Assembly: GCA_934636825.1 (NCBI GenBank)
Contig: CAKUBG010000023.1
Span: 1-40,931 of the forward strand
Direction: 5' to 3'
Source: an uncultured bacterium
GTDB lineage: Bacteria; Vulcanimicrobiota; Xenobia; Xenobiales; Xenobiaceae
DNA: 40,931 nt
Position 1 is the stretch's first letter, and each line of letters starts with the position of its first letter. Shown here piece by piece: positions 13,883-23,048 of the stretch. The position numbers and the translations under genes were made by a program. The notes beneath the pieces were generated by a model, which did no database searches, was not told the origin of the DNA, and saw nothing but the letters and a program-made list of their open reading frames with translations.

Positions 13883-16588
13883 CTACTCCTCGAGTCTACC
13901 TTGCCGTGGAGATGGGGAAACGACAGGGCTAAGGCCGTGTGCTGTTACGGTAAAAAACTGGCAGCTAACAGGGGTGAAAGTTTTGCTTTCCATGTCGTAA
14001 TCAGCTAAAGCGCCGAAAAACGAACCCTGAGCTTGACGTAGGTATAACGCTCCCAACATAAAGGCGTCAGCCGCCTTCAAGGTTTTGTACAGTCCAGTAA
14101 AATCTGCTGTTGCTTGCTCGTCCAGGAAGGACGAATTTAGCAAAGCTAAAGCCTGTTTGTTGGGATGTTGATAGGAAATTAGAGACCAGGCGTATACGCG
14201 CTGTTTGGCGATCCACTCCGTAGGCAAAGAAGTTTGCAACTTACTTATGGCTGCTGGAGTAGGCGTCAAAATGGCTATCTTATGCCGCAGAGGTAAAGAT
14301 GAAGCCGATTTAATCTGTGAAGAAGATAATAAGATAAGTCCACTCGCTTGCTTATTGGCAAGTAATTCTTGCCAATTACTTATAAAGTGACAATTCTTAG
14401 GCAAAGAAGACTTATCGGCATCTGTAAATTTGCAAGCAAAGCCTTTTTCCATAATAAAAATAGGCTCGACGGAACTATAACGGCGAAGGGAAGCGCTTAT
14501 GATACTTGCCAAGCTCGGCTGCTTGTCATTGTTGCTTAAATCAAAGTACAGAGCTGGATAATATAACTGCGTGACAAGTCCGAAACTGCCCTTTGGAGCA
14601 ACTGTCCAGGCTTGGCTCACATCGCTTTCGCTTATTACAACTTGCGAATTTAGCTCTTTTGATTTGGGAATAGGCGCTGCTTGACACAATTGTATATTGA
14701 GAGCGGTAGTTACCTCTGGCAAAGTTAAAGGTTTAGAGCTGAAGATAGGATTTACCATCACTCCTTTACCTTGGGAAATGGCACAATTTTGTAAAACTTC
14801 TTGGGCTGCTACAGCTCCGCACGCTAAAGGAGAGTCTGTGTGATTTAAATCTTGAGAAGCTGGTAAAACTAAACTTATAGTGTTGGCTGGGCCAAGTAAA
14901 GCTTCCTGAGTTTTTTTGTCTAAATACAAGCCGCTGGGATCGGTAAGGGCCTCTATTTTATCTAAATCGCCTTTGTAAAGCTTTTCATATTCGGCATTGC
15001 CTACAAAAGAAGAATTTCGCTTACTAAGTAAGTTGTCCAGATTTTGTTGTAAAATTTTAGCTACAAAGTCGCGAGGAGCGGACTTTACTCTAGAGTCTAA
15101 AATATCGGCAACTTTAAGACTGTTGATTGTATATTTATAGACGCTGCGATAATTGTTGGGGCTTAAATCTTCATGGGAAGGTTTAAGCGATTGCCATAAA
15201 GCGGCACGCCTGGAATTAAAAGGCTCGTGTAAGTCGGGTATGTTGATTGGATAAAAACCGAAGATCACAGCAGCGGAAACTGCTACAAAGCCCCAAGCCG
15301 CCAAGCTCATAGCAAACTTAGTAACATTTCTTTTCCAAGCACTGGGAATTTCGTCATCGTCGACCGGGATAATAACCGGAGGGCCAAAATTCGGCACTGT
15401 GGCGGCTGTCGATCTATTTAAAGAAGCATTGGGAAGTACAGAAGACGTCCCGGAACTGGTAGATATAGGAATGCTTTGATTAGGAAAAGGAGCTGAAGAT
15501 GGTGAGACTATGCTGGTTCCACCTTTATGGGTAGCTGCATTGGTCGTAGTTGGCGAAGAAGCGCTGACCGTTGTGGTAGCAACTGGAATAAAAGGCGGAA
15601 TAGGCAGGTCGGAGGCGGCGGCCTGAGAATCGTCCGTAGTTTTTGCCAATGAAGAAGCTGCCGAAGGTGTCGCAGGAAGCGCAGACACGGCCGCTGCGTG
15701 AGGAGTGGGGAGAGTTTGGCCGTTTGAATTGGTAGAAGAGACGGCCCTTAAAGGTGAACTGCCGCGTTCGATCTTTAAAAAACGGCGCAAGTCCTCTTTC
15801 ATTTCCAGCATGCTTTGATAGCGCTTTTCGGGAATGAGTTCGATAGCTTTTTGAATAATGGCCGCCAAATCCGGAGATACTTGCGGCTTTAAGCTCAAAA
15901 CTGGAGTGACTATGAAAGGATTGGGAGATAGGGTGGGATCTTGGCCTGTCAAACACTGATGCAAGGTTATACCTAAAGCGTAAATGTCGGAGCGCAAGTC
16001 GGTTTGGCCCTGGTATTGCTCCGGAGGGGCATAACCTGGAGAGCCTATGCGCATAGTATCGCCGCGCTTGCCGGGCTTAAAGAGGCGGGCAATGCCAAAA
16101 TCGATAAGCTTAATTTTACCGTTGCATAAAATAATATTGCTGGGCTTGACGTCGCGAAAAATAATCGGTGTAGGTTTTTGGCAATGCAAATAATAGAGTA
16201 CAGTCGTCATTTGCAAGCCCAAATCGGCCACTTCTAATTCTGGTAAAGAGCCTTTTTGCTCCAGAATTTTTCCCAGATCAGAGCCTTGCAAATACTCCAT
16301 AGCCAGGTAATATTTGCCTTGATATTGGAAATATTCTCTGATTTTGGGCAAATTGGGGTGAGAAAGCTGACCGAGTAAATAGGCTTCTCTCTCAAAATTG
16401 GCTAAGGCTGCCCTTTGCTCTTGAGGATCGGCGTAAGTAGCTGTAAATTCTTTAACTGCCCAAATTTGGCCGGAAGGCACACCTGAAGAAGTAAGCTCTT
16501 CACAAATATAAATATTGCTCATGCCGCCTTGCCCTAAAAGGCGGATGACCTTATAGCGTGTTCCTATGATGGCGCCTGGGCTTAACAT
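13883..16588 (-). CDS. transmembrane Ser/Thr protein kinase with large extracytoplasmic domain
   Basis: Of 901 residues, 12-272 form an intact Hanks-type kinase. It has Gly loop LLGQGGMSNIY, Lys46 in WAVKEF, Glu68, FRDVKPSN with catalytic Asp146, the DFG Asp163, and YAPPEQ at the end of the activation segment, which offers Thr178 and Ser183 for autophosphorylation. Residues 275-415 are a Ser/Thr/Ala/Pro-rich linker. A TM helix spans about 424-446. Residues 450-901 are extracytoplasmic and vaguely resemble a type 1 periplasmic-binding fold (ISLVLPASQDLN, CGAVAAQEVL), with no PASTA repeats. It may sense a ligand outside and phosphorylate the FHA protein, the pseudokinase or TPR proteins. The ATG has AGGAG five bases upstream. 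Confidence 0.9.
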   Translation of the reverse strand: MLSPGAIIGTRYKVIRLLGQGGMSNIYICEELTSSGVPSGQIWAVKEFTATYADPQEQRAALANFEREAYLLGQLSHPNLPKIREYFQYQGKYYLAMEYLQGSDLGKILEQKGSLPELEVADLGLQMTTVLYYLHCQKPTPIIFRDVKPSNIILCNGKIKLIDFGIARLFKPGKRGDTMRIGSPGYAPPEQYQGQTDLRSDIYALGITLHQCLTGQDPTLSPNPFIVTPVLSLKPQVSPDLAAIIQKAIELIPEKRYQSMLEMKEDLRRFLKIERGSSPLRAVSSTNSNGQTLPTPHAAAVSALPATPSAASSLAKTTDDSQAAASDLPIPPFIPVATTTVSASSPTTTNAATHKGGTSIVSPSSAPFPNQSIPISTSSGTSSVLPNASLNRSTAATVPNFGPPVIIPVDDDEIPSAWKRNVTKFAMSLAAWGFVAVSAAVIFGFYPINIPDLHEPFNSRRAALWQSLKPSHEDLSPNNYRSVYKYTINSLKVADILDSRVKSAPRDFVAKILQQNLDNLLSKRNSSFVGNAEYEKLYKGDLDKIEALTDPSGLYLDKKTQEALLGPANTISLVLPASQDLNHTDSPLACGAVAAQEVLQNCAISQGKGVMVNPIFSSKPLTLPEVTTALNIQLCQAAPIPKSKELNSQVVISESDVSQAWTVAPKGSFGLVTQLYYPALYFDLSNNDKQPSLASIISASLRRYSSVEPIFIMEKGFACKFTDADKSSLPKNCHFISNWQELLANKQASGLILLSSSQIKSASSLPLRHKIAILTPTPAAISKLQTSLPTEWIAKQRVYAWSLISYQHPNKQALALLNSSFLDEQATADFTGLYKTLKAADAFMLGALYLRQAQGSFFGALADYDMESKTFTPVSCQFFTVTAHGLSPVVSPSPRQGRLEE

Positions 16589-16655
16589 TCAGTCTCCTGA
16601 CAAAAGCGTATGTCTGCAAAAAAAACGGTACACAAGACAGAGGGCAGCAACTCCA

Positions 16656-17615
16656 TCATTTGAGGAACATCTGATAAAGCACGACCATAGCTCCGCCTAT
16701 AAGGCAAGCGAAGATCATGCCCAAAATCCAAAGCCAACTCGGCGCTCCGCTCTGTTGAGTTCCCGCTCCCATGGGAACCATAGCGTTGGTACCGGCTCTT
16801 TTGGCAGCCATTTGGTAAGCTTTTGCTAAGCTGTTTCTTAAATCTGTCAAACTGCTAAAACGATCGCGTGGATCGTTGCGCAGTGATTTTGTTACCGCTG
16901 CTTTGGTAGGAGTGCAAAGTCCTTGACGCAGCGTATCTAAAGGAGTGAGGTTGAAAGTGGAAGAGGCCGGGTTGACATTTGTCAAAAGGTGGTAAAGCAG
17001 AGAACCTACCATATAGACGAGCTGTTTGCCGTCGCTGCTGAAAGCACCGGTGAATTGCTCGGGAGGAGGGTAGGCTGAAGCGCCGCCGTCTTCTTTCAAC
17101 AAACCGTTAATATTTCTGAACCCGATGTCTAACATAGCTATGCGACCGTCGGCCTGAAGGACAATATTACTCAACTTTAAGTTGCTGCCTATTCCGGCTA
17201 TAAAACCTTTACTTTGCAAATAAGTGAGTAAGTCGCACAACTGAATGCCAACGTTGATGACGTCTAGCTCGGGAATGATGCGACGCATAGCTAATAGAGA
17301 AGCCAGATCGTAGCCTTTGATAAATTCGCGCACTATATAAAGACACTGGCCTTGGGCAAAAAAGTCGACCAGCTTAGGAAGGCACACGTGCTCTAAGGCG
17401 GAGGCCTGGTAGGCTTCAGCTTGGAACATTTGGCTCAATTTTGAGCGATCTCCGGGAGCAAATCCATAGATTCCTATCTCTTTAACCAGCCAAAATTTTC
17501 CGGTGAGGTGAGCATCCTGAGCAATGTACAGGTTGCAATATTTTGTCTGAGTTATGGGACTTTGAATCCGGTAGCGGTTGCGGAGATTGCTTCCCATAGG
17601 AAGCAAAGCTGGCAC
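16656..17615 (-). CDS. membrane-anchored protein pseudokinase
   Basis: The kinase-fold protein is 319 residues from the GTG at 17615, which has AAAGGG seven bases upstream. An in-frame GTG at 17687 would add 24 residues with a poor site. It keeps the VAIK Lys (LVKEI, Lys45) and the alpha-C Glu. The Gly-rich loop is replaced by ITQTKYC, the HRD motif reads GSN (the catalytic Asp is Asn145), DFG reads DIG, and the APE region is YPPPEQF. A single TM helix lies near the C-terminus (about 292-315). This pattern predicts loss of phosphotransfer, probably with an allosteric or scaffold role. It is followed 67 bp later by the active kinase gene. Confidence 0.8.
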   Translation of the reverse strand: MPALLPMGSNLRNRYRIQSPITQTKYCNLYIAQDAHLTGKFWLVKEIGIYGFAPGDRSKLSQMFQAEAYQASALEHVCLPKLVDFFAQGQCLYIVREFIKGYDLASLLAMRRIIPELDVINVGIQLCDLLTYLQSKGFIAGIGSNLKLSNIVLQADGRIAMLDIGFRNINGLLKEDGGASAYPPPEQFTGAFSSDGKQLVYMVGSLLYHLLTNVNPASSTFNLTPLDTLRQGLCTPTKAAVTKSLRNDPRDRFSSLTDLRNSLAKAYQMAAKRAGTNAMVPMGAGTQQSGAPSWLWILGMIFACLIGGAMVVLYQMFLK

Positions 17616-17687
17616 TGTGATACCCTTTCTCGCACGAACTTGGCGGCTGTAGTTTAGTTTGCTCTCAGCCGCAGGATTCGGTGGCAC

Positions 17688-18044
17688 TTCTTGTTAGCTT
17701 TAAGCTTCCCCTGCCAAGCATAGGAGGAAATCTTTTGGAAGGTAAGAGAGTCTGTTTCGCAGAAAAGAGGGCGCTCTTCCCCGAGAGTTGGACGGTTTAA
17801 TTATGAAAATTGAACAGTCCCGAACATTTTGTTTTTTCCATACGAGCAGTATCCGGTCAAGGGAGAGAAAAAATAAAGTGCCGATAAGCCAAGCTGTAAA
17901 TTCAGCTCTGAAGTTGCCGACAGCTTTTTAAACGATTAGCCGGGGAATACTGCCGAATCATGCTTGAAGTTTTTGCCGATTTTCTAAAGCTCGAAAACAA
18001 AAGCTAAATTTCTTGGTCAAAAATTTGCGGAGACTATATTTTAT
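17688..18044. other. 357-bp divergent intergenic region with two possible small ORFs
   Basis: The region separates the minus-strand kinase cluster from the plus-strand ABC operon and should hold promoters for both. I cannot fix either -35/-10 pair with confidence. On the plus strand, a TTG-started 21-codon ORF (17735-17800) has a perfect AGGAGG site. An ATG-started 42-codon ORF (17803-17931) follows. No strong terminator hairpin is obvious. Confidence 0.5.
17735..17800 (+). CDS. possible 21-residue small protein or leader peptide
   Basis: A TTG start codon lies seven bases after AGGAGG (17722-17727), and the frame ends in TAA at 17798. The product would be a small basic peptide with Cys, Phe and Trp. 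The ideal ribosome binding site is the only argument for it. It lies about 245 bp upstream of the ABC ATPase gene and could be a leader peptide. Confidence 0.3.
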   Translation: MEGKRVCFAEKRALFPESWTV

Positions 18045-19175
18045 ATGGCAGAATCTAAAGATTACATAATAAAGGCGAAAAGCCTGACTAAAACTTTCGG
18101 TAAACGCGTAGCGGTAAACAATCTGTCTTTTGAAGTGGAAAAAGGCGAAATTATGGGCTTTTTGGGGCCGAATGCCGCCGGAAAAACCACTACCATGAAG
18201 ATGCTTACGTGTTTTTACCCACCCACTTCGGGTACAGCTACGGTGAACGGTTATGACGTTATGGAAGACAGCTTGGGTGTACGTCGCTCCATCGGTTTCA
18301 TGCCGGAAAATGTACCTGTCTATACCGACATGACCGTTTCTGAGTATTTATATTTTGTGGCTCGTGCCAAAGGTATGGCCCATTTAGATATAGATGGAGC
18401 CATCAAAAAGACCCTGACACGTTGCAGTTTAGAAAATGTTGCTCATCAGTTGATTCGCACGGTTTCTCGCGGTTATCGCCAGCGCGTTGGTTTGGCTCAA
18501 GCTATTATTAACGAGCCTCCAGTGCTTATTTTGGACGAGCCTTCCGTAGGCTTGGATCCGGAGCAAATTAAAAATTTCCGCGAACTTATTATCAGTTTGT
18601 CCGGACAATCAACCATTATTCTCTCCACGCATATCCTTTCTGAAGTTGCACTTACTTGCAATAAGGTATGTATTTTGGATCATGGCAATTTGGTTGCAGC
18701 CGATACGCCTGCCAATTTGGAAAATAGAGTGCAAAAAAGCGTCGGCTTAAAAATTCAAGTTTTGGCTCCTTCTCAAGAGGAAGTTTTGGAAGTCTTGCGC
18801 GGTTTGGACAGTATCACCAACGTGGTCAATCACGGAGGAGAGTCTATAGCCAATTCCAAGTTGCCTTTACTTACTTTTACAGTGGAAGCTCCCAAAGACA
18901 GTTTGGCCGTGCGTCGTGAAATTTCCCATGTTTTCAATAGTAAAAATTGGGAAATTTACGGTATGCAAGACGAGCGTATCTCTTTGGAAGATGTCTTTAT
19001 CAATTTAGTCAAAGAGCATGAGAGCGAGAATAGCGCGGAAGTTGAGGAAAAAAACTCAGACTCTGTAGCCGATAATGAGGCAACAGCGGAAAAAAACGGC
19101 GCTGAAAAGTCTGAAAATAAGACTGAGGCTCAAGATGCTCAACAGACAGAGAAAAAAGAAGAGGAAGAAAAGTAA
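18045..19175 (+). CDS. ABC transporter ATP-binding protein, GldA-like
   Basis: The 376-residue protein has Walker A GPNAAGKT (41-48), signature VSRGYRQRVGLAQ (about 145-157), Walker B LILDEPSVGLDP and the switch His in STHILSE. This is the ABC-2 exporter/GldA/NatA-like subfamily. After the NBD (about 1-240) comes a C-terminal regulatory domain (about 245-325) and a highly charged tail of about 50 residues rich in Glu, Lys and Asn. It pairs with the permease that starts one base inside its stop codon (TAATG). Together with the GldG-like and DUF4340 proteins it forms a conserved envelope ABC system of unknown substrate. GGAG lies 12 nt before the ATG, longer than optimal. Confidence 0.9.
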   Translation: MAESKDYIIKAKSLTKTFGKRVAVNNLSFEVEKGEIMGFLGPNAAGKTTTMKMLTCFYPPTSGTATVNGYDVMEDSLGVRRSIGFMPENVPVYTDMTVSEYLYFVARAKGMAHLDIDGAIKKTLTRCSLENVAHQLIRTVSRGYRQRVGLAQAIINEPPVLILDEPSVGLDPEQIKNFRELIISLSGQSTIILSTHILSEVALTCNKVCILDHGNLVAADTPANLENRVQKSVGLKIQVLAPSQEEVLEVLRGLDSITNVVNHGGESIANSKLPLLTFTVEAPKDSLAVRREISHVFNSKNWEIYGMQDERISLEDVFINLVKEHESENSAEVEEKNSDSVADNEATAEKNGAEKSENKTEAQDAQQTEKKEEEEK

Positions 19176-19921
19176 TGGGCGCAATTTTTTATCGTGAAAT
19201 AAAAGCCTACTTTGGTTCGCTCTTAGCTTGGTCGCTGATTGCCGCCTTCTTGTTTATTATCGGTATGTTTATGTTGCTGGGCGTCAGCGCTTATGCCGAT
19301 ATGTCTGCTTCGGCCATGCAAGGGGGAATGCCGTGCAATATCAATACCTATTTCTTGCCTCCCATGATTCAGAGCATAGGCGTAATGATGATGTTCTTCC
19401 TGCCTTTGCTCACCATGCGTTCCTTCTCAGAAGACAAGCGCTCCGGCACCTTGGATTTGCTTTTTACTTACCCCATCTCCGAATGGCAAATAGTTTGGGG
19501 CAAATTCTTGGCTGCTCTGGTAGTCGTATGTATTATGCTGGCTTTTTCGTCTCTCACTTTCCTTTACTTGGGAATTAATTGCACGATTGAATGGCCGGTA
19601 CTGCTCTGCGGTTACTTGGCTTTAATCTTAGTAGCTTGCGCCATGGTTTCTATGGGAATTTTTACTTCCAGTGTCACCAACAGTCAGCTCACCGCTTCTG
19701 CTTTCAATTATGGCTTGCTGCTTTGCTTGTGGTTCTTAGCTATTCCCGACAAGAGCGCTCCTTATACCGAGTCTTTGGGACAACTTTCGATTTTTGGCCA
19801 TATCGAAAATTTGGCTAAAGGCGTCCTAAATAGTCAAGACGTTATTTATTATGCGGCTCTGACCGCCTTTTTCTTATTCTTGACAGTGCGCTTCTTGGAA
19901 AGCCGCAAGTGGAAAGGTTAA
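19175..19921 (+). CDS. ABC-2 type permease, GldF-like
   Basis: The 248-residue integral membrane protein has about six TM helices. A periplasmic loop lies after helix 1 (Met-rich, about 45-65). The MRSFSEDKRSGTLDLLFTYPISEWQIVWGKFLAAL segment is the coupling region shared by ABC-2 permeases of the NosY/GldF type. It overlaps the ATPase gene by one base and is followed 6 bp later by the GldG-like gene. It is the membrane half of the transporter. Confidence 0.9.
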   Translation: MGAIFYREIKAYFGSLLAWSLIAAFLFIIGMFMLLGVSAYADMSASAMQGGMPCNINTYFLPPMIQSIGVMMMFFLPLLTMRSFSEDKRSGTLDLLFTYPISEWQIVWGKFLAALVVVCIMLAFSSLTFLYLGINCTIEWPVLLCGYLALILVACAMVSMGIFTSSVTNSQLTASAFNYGLLLCLWFLAIPDKSAPYTESLGQLSIFGHIENLAKGVLNSQDVIYYAALTAFFLFLTVRFLESRKWKG

Positions 19922-19927
19922 GCTGAC

Positions 19928-21409
19928 ATGAGCAAAAGAATTACTGCAGAGTCCGTATCCGAAAAGAATCAGAGCAACGACCGTTACAAACTCAATTTAG
20001 CTATGCAAGGACTTGCGGCTGTAGCTTTGGCCGTAGTTGCCTTGTTGTTGGTTTTGGTCGTTTCTAATAACAATGTTTTTACCTATGATTTGACCGCTCA
20101 AAAGCGCTTTACTTTGTCTCCTTTTACGGAACAGACTGTCAAAAAGTTGAAGAGTCCGATGCATTTTTATATCTTCATCTCCGACTCTAATGACGAAGAA
20201 CATATCCGTATCGAGAGTGTCTTGCGCGATTACAAAAATATTAGTGGCGACAAAATTGCCTACAGTTTTGTGGATCCGCGCAAAAATCCCGTAGAAGCTC
20301 AGAAGAAAGGCGCCAGAGCTGTCGGTGATATTATTGTCAAATACGAAGGCAAGACGGAAAATCTTTATGACGTCAGCGAAGAAGGCGTCACCAGTCTGAT
20401 TATTGCCATGACTGATGAAAATAAAAGCACTCTCCATTTCTTACAAGGCCACGGTGAACGCGGTTTCGATAAAGAAGTGCTTTCTATGTCTAAGCTTAAA
20501 AAGAACTTGTTAGCCGAAGGCTACAAAGTAGAAGAATTAACTTTGGGCAAAAGCGTAGACAAAGTTCCGGCTGATGTATCTAATTTGGTTATTGTTGCTC
20601 CTAAAGTAGCTTTGCTGGATAACGAAAAGAAAGCCTTAGAAAACTGGCTTAAAAATGGTGGCAATATCTTTTTTGCCATGGAAATGGATACTCCCAAAGC
20701 TTACGATTGGCTTTTAAATACCTATGGCGTAACTTCTGAAGACCTTTTGCTTATCGATCCAAAAATGGCTCAAATGGGAGCCGATGTGGAACCCATTTTT
20801 GTAATGAGCAACGTTTTCGATTTTAATAGTCCCATTACCAAAGGAATGCGTTTGCCTTGTATCTTCAAGACTGTGCGGCCGATGGAGAAGAGCAAAAAGG
20901 CCAATCCTACTTTGGAATGCACCTCTTTAGTTAAGAGCGACGTTACCGCTTTGGCTTGTGATTTAGCCGAAATAAGTAAAGAAAAGGGCGGCAGAATTGT
21001 GCCTGCCCGTCAGGGTGAAGAAATTCCTATCATTCAGACTGTGGAACGTTCCGTAGACAAAACTAAAGCCGATTTAGCTAAAGAAGCTGCCGAAAATAAT
21101 CCTCAGGCTGAAAAAGGTAAAGAATCAAAGACTAAAAAATGCCGTGCCATTTTTGCCGGCGACGCCGATTTCATGTCTAACGAATTGTTTGATGCCAGTC
21201 AGTTTACCAACAAAGATCTGGTTATGAATATGTTCGCTTGGCTCGGCGGCAGCAACGATACAGCAGCTATTCGCGCTAAAGATGAAAATAGTGAGCCTTT
21301 AATGCTTTCTAAGAAGACTTTCTGGACTCTGGCCTCTGTATTGTGCTTGCTGGTGCCAGGTTTTATTTTCTTCTACGGCTTGTCTGTTGTTAAGGGCAGA
21401 GAGAACTAA
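19928..21409 (+). CDS. GldG-like ABC-associated membrane protein
   Basis: The 493-residue protein has an N-terminal TM helix (about 25-48) and then the family hallmark YDLTAQKRFTLSPFTEQTVKKL. An extracytoplasmic GATase1-like/IFT52-like domain includes LHFLQGHGERGF, NLVIVAPKVALLDNEKKALENWLKNGGNIFFAME and AIFAGDADFMSNE. A second TM helix (about 465-487) closes the protein. In gliding Bacteroidetes GldG works with GldA/F. In other phyla the same set is of unknown function, so gliding is not implied. The ATG start follows the permease by 6 bp. Confidence 0.85.
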   Translation: MSKRITAESVSEKNQSNDRYKLNLAMQGLAAVALAVVALLLVLVVSNNNVFTYDLTAQKRFTLSPFTEQTVKKLKSPMHFYIFISDSNDEEHIRIESVLRDYKNISGDKIAYSFVDPRKNPVEAQKKGARAVGDIIVKYEGKTENLYDVSEEGVTSLIIAMTDENKSTLHFLQGHGERGFDKEVLSMSKLKKNLLAEGYKVEELTLGKSVDKVPADVSNLVIVAPKVALLDNEKKALENWLKNGGNIFFAMEMDTPKAYDWLLNTYGVTSEDLLLIDPKMAQMGADVEPIFVMSNVFDFNSPITKGMRLPCIFKTVRPMEKSKKANPTLECTSLVKSDVTALACDLAEISKEKGGRIVPARQGEEIPIIQTVERSVDKTKADLAKEAAENNPQAEKGKESKTKKCRAIFAGDADFMSNELFDASQFTNKDLVMNMFAWLGGSNDTAAIRAKDENSEPLMLSKKTFWTLASVLCLLVPGFIFFYGLSVVKGREN

Positions 21410-21423
21410 AGGTTGGAAATATA

Positions 21424-23025
21424 ATGCGAAGCGTAATCACTATGCTCATAGTCGTCGTGCTTTTAGGCGGCTTTTGGTACTTCCATGATATACGCGGTTC
21501 TGAGCAAAAAAGGGAAGAGCAGCGCTTGACTGAGCGCGTTTTTCCCGAATTTGCCAGCCAAGACATTAAAGCCATGGTTTGGTCTGACGGTGCGGCTACT
21601 CCGGAGACCGTACGCCGTTTTGTACGTCAAAATTTAGGCTGGATCGTGGAAATAGGCGATAATAAATTCAGAGCCGATGGCGCCAAGTTAAACGGTTTGG
21701 CCGAAAGCGTTGCCGAATTGAGTCGCCAAGAAGTTATTTTGGAGAAGCCCGGCCAAGAGGCGCTGGCTCAGTTCGGTTTGGACAAGCCTAAGCATAGGTT
21801 AGTGGTAGAATATACCGACAAGAACGGTCAAAATGGCCAGGCTACCCTTTTCGTGGGCCAATCTTTAATTGATGATAGCGGCTCTTACGCTCGTTTAGAG
21901 GGCAAAGATACACCTGTGGTGTCTATTGTGGGCGGTTTTATTCCTACTTTTATGTCTATGCTGGACGAATTGCGTGAAAGAAACTTATTTGCCTTTTCGC
22001 CGGCTAAGATTCGCACCCTTCGCTACGAATCTTATGAAGGAGCTCAGCCAGGCTCATTTACTCTTAAGGTAAAGCGTGAACCTAAAGCCACTGATAAAGA
22101 GAGCAAATCCTCTTTCTTCGGTTGGGGAGAAGATAAAGCTAACAAAGCTGAAGGTCAAAACTCCCAAGACGGCTTTGAAAGCGAAATGAACAAAAATGAT
22201 CAGGAAGCAGCCGACGCCAAATGGCATATTTCCGATCCTAAACTTGAAGGAGGTAAGGAAATTCGGGCTGATTTGCGCACTTGCAACGATTTCGTTTGGT
22301 CTTTGCAAGGCTTGCAAGTTAACAAATTCCTTTATCCTGACGACACTACTCCCATTCAAGCTAAATCACGTTTGACTGTGGAAGTTGAAGGGATAAAAGA
22401 GCCGTTTGTCTTTATTTTCGGTCAGCCGGTACGCGGTCAATCCGGATTGTTTTATGCTTCGCGTAACCAACCTGACGAGCGTTTTTGGCTTGATTGTAAA
22501 AGTTTAGAAGAGGGACTTAAGCTTTTAACTGGAAAGCGCAGCCTCGATTTTATAGATCGTCATGTTGTAGATGTGTCTTTAGATGAAGTGCAACGCTTTG
22601 AAGTAAGCGTAGCCTCCAAGCGCAGCGAAGGTCCTTATAAGGTAACGGCCGAGCGTTCTAAGAGCGGTTGGAATATTAGCCTTCCTAGCCCTACAGTTGA
22701 AGATAAAGCCAAACAGTTGGAAATTGCCGATAATTTGCTTTATAACTTGGTAGATTTGCAATGGGAAAGTAAGCTTGATAAAGCTGCAACGGCGGCTAAG
22801 CAGGATCCGATAGCTTCTTTCAAGCTTTATGCTGGAGAAAAGGACAAAGTTACAGCCGAAGTGCAAATTTTCCAAAATGACAAAAAAGAATTTTGGTTGC
22901 GTTTGTCTGACGGTTCAGAAGTTCGCTTAGCCAAAGATCCTCGCTACGCTTGGATAAAAGCTTGTGAAGATTTGTCCGAAAGTAAGGCAAAATCTGCTTC
23001 AGAAGATAAAAAAACGACCAAATAG
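21424..23025 (+). CDS. DUF4340-like membrane-anchored protein
   Basis: The 533-residue protein has one N-terminal TM helix (about 3-20), then a mostly beta extracytoplasmic part. DIKAMVWSDG, LNGLAESVAELSRQEVI, ALAQFGLDKPKHRLVVEY and ATLFVGQSLIDDSGSYARLEG are typical of DUF4340 proteins that travel with GldG-like genes. A Lys/Glu/Asn-rich insertion (about 220-260) interrupts two repeats of the fold. It lies 14 bp after the GldG-like gene and probably forms a complex with it outside the membrane. Confidence 0.8.
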   Translation: MRSVITMLIVVVLLGGFWYFHDIRGSEQKREEQRLTERVFPEFASQDIKAMVWSDGAATPETVRRFVRQNLGWIVEIGDNKFRADGAKLNGLAESVAELSRQEVILEKPGQEALAQFGLDKPKHRLVVEYTDKNGQNGQATLFVGQSLIDDSGSYARLEGKDTPVVSIVGGFIPTFMSMLDELRERNLFAFSPAKIRTLRYESYEGAQPGSFTLKVKREPKATDKESKSSFFGWGEDKANKAEGQNSQDGFESEMNKNDQEAADAKWHISDPKLEGGKEIRADLRTCNDFVWSLQGLQVNKFLYPDDTTPIQAKSRLTVEVEGIKEPFVFIFGQPVRGQSGLFYASRNQPDERFWLDCKSLEEGLKLLTGKRSLDFIDRHVVDVSLDEVQRFEVSVASKRSEGPYKVTAERSKSGWNISLPSPTVEDKAKQLEIADNLLYNLVDLQWESKLDKAATAAKQDPIASFKLYAGEKDKVTAEVQIFQNDKKEFWLRLSDGSEVRLAKDPRYAWIKACEDLSESKAKSASEDKKTTK

Positions 23026-23048
23026 ATTGTAGTGGAGTCAGCTCTGGT

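Noticed and set aside
16656..17615. Active Ser/Thr kinase
   Set aside because: The glycine loop is absent and the catalytic Asp of the HRD motif is Asn, so phosphotransfer is unlikely.
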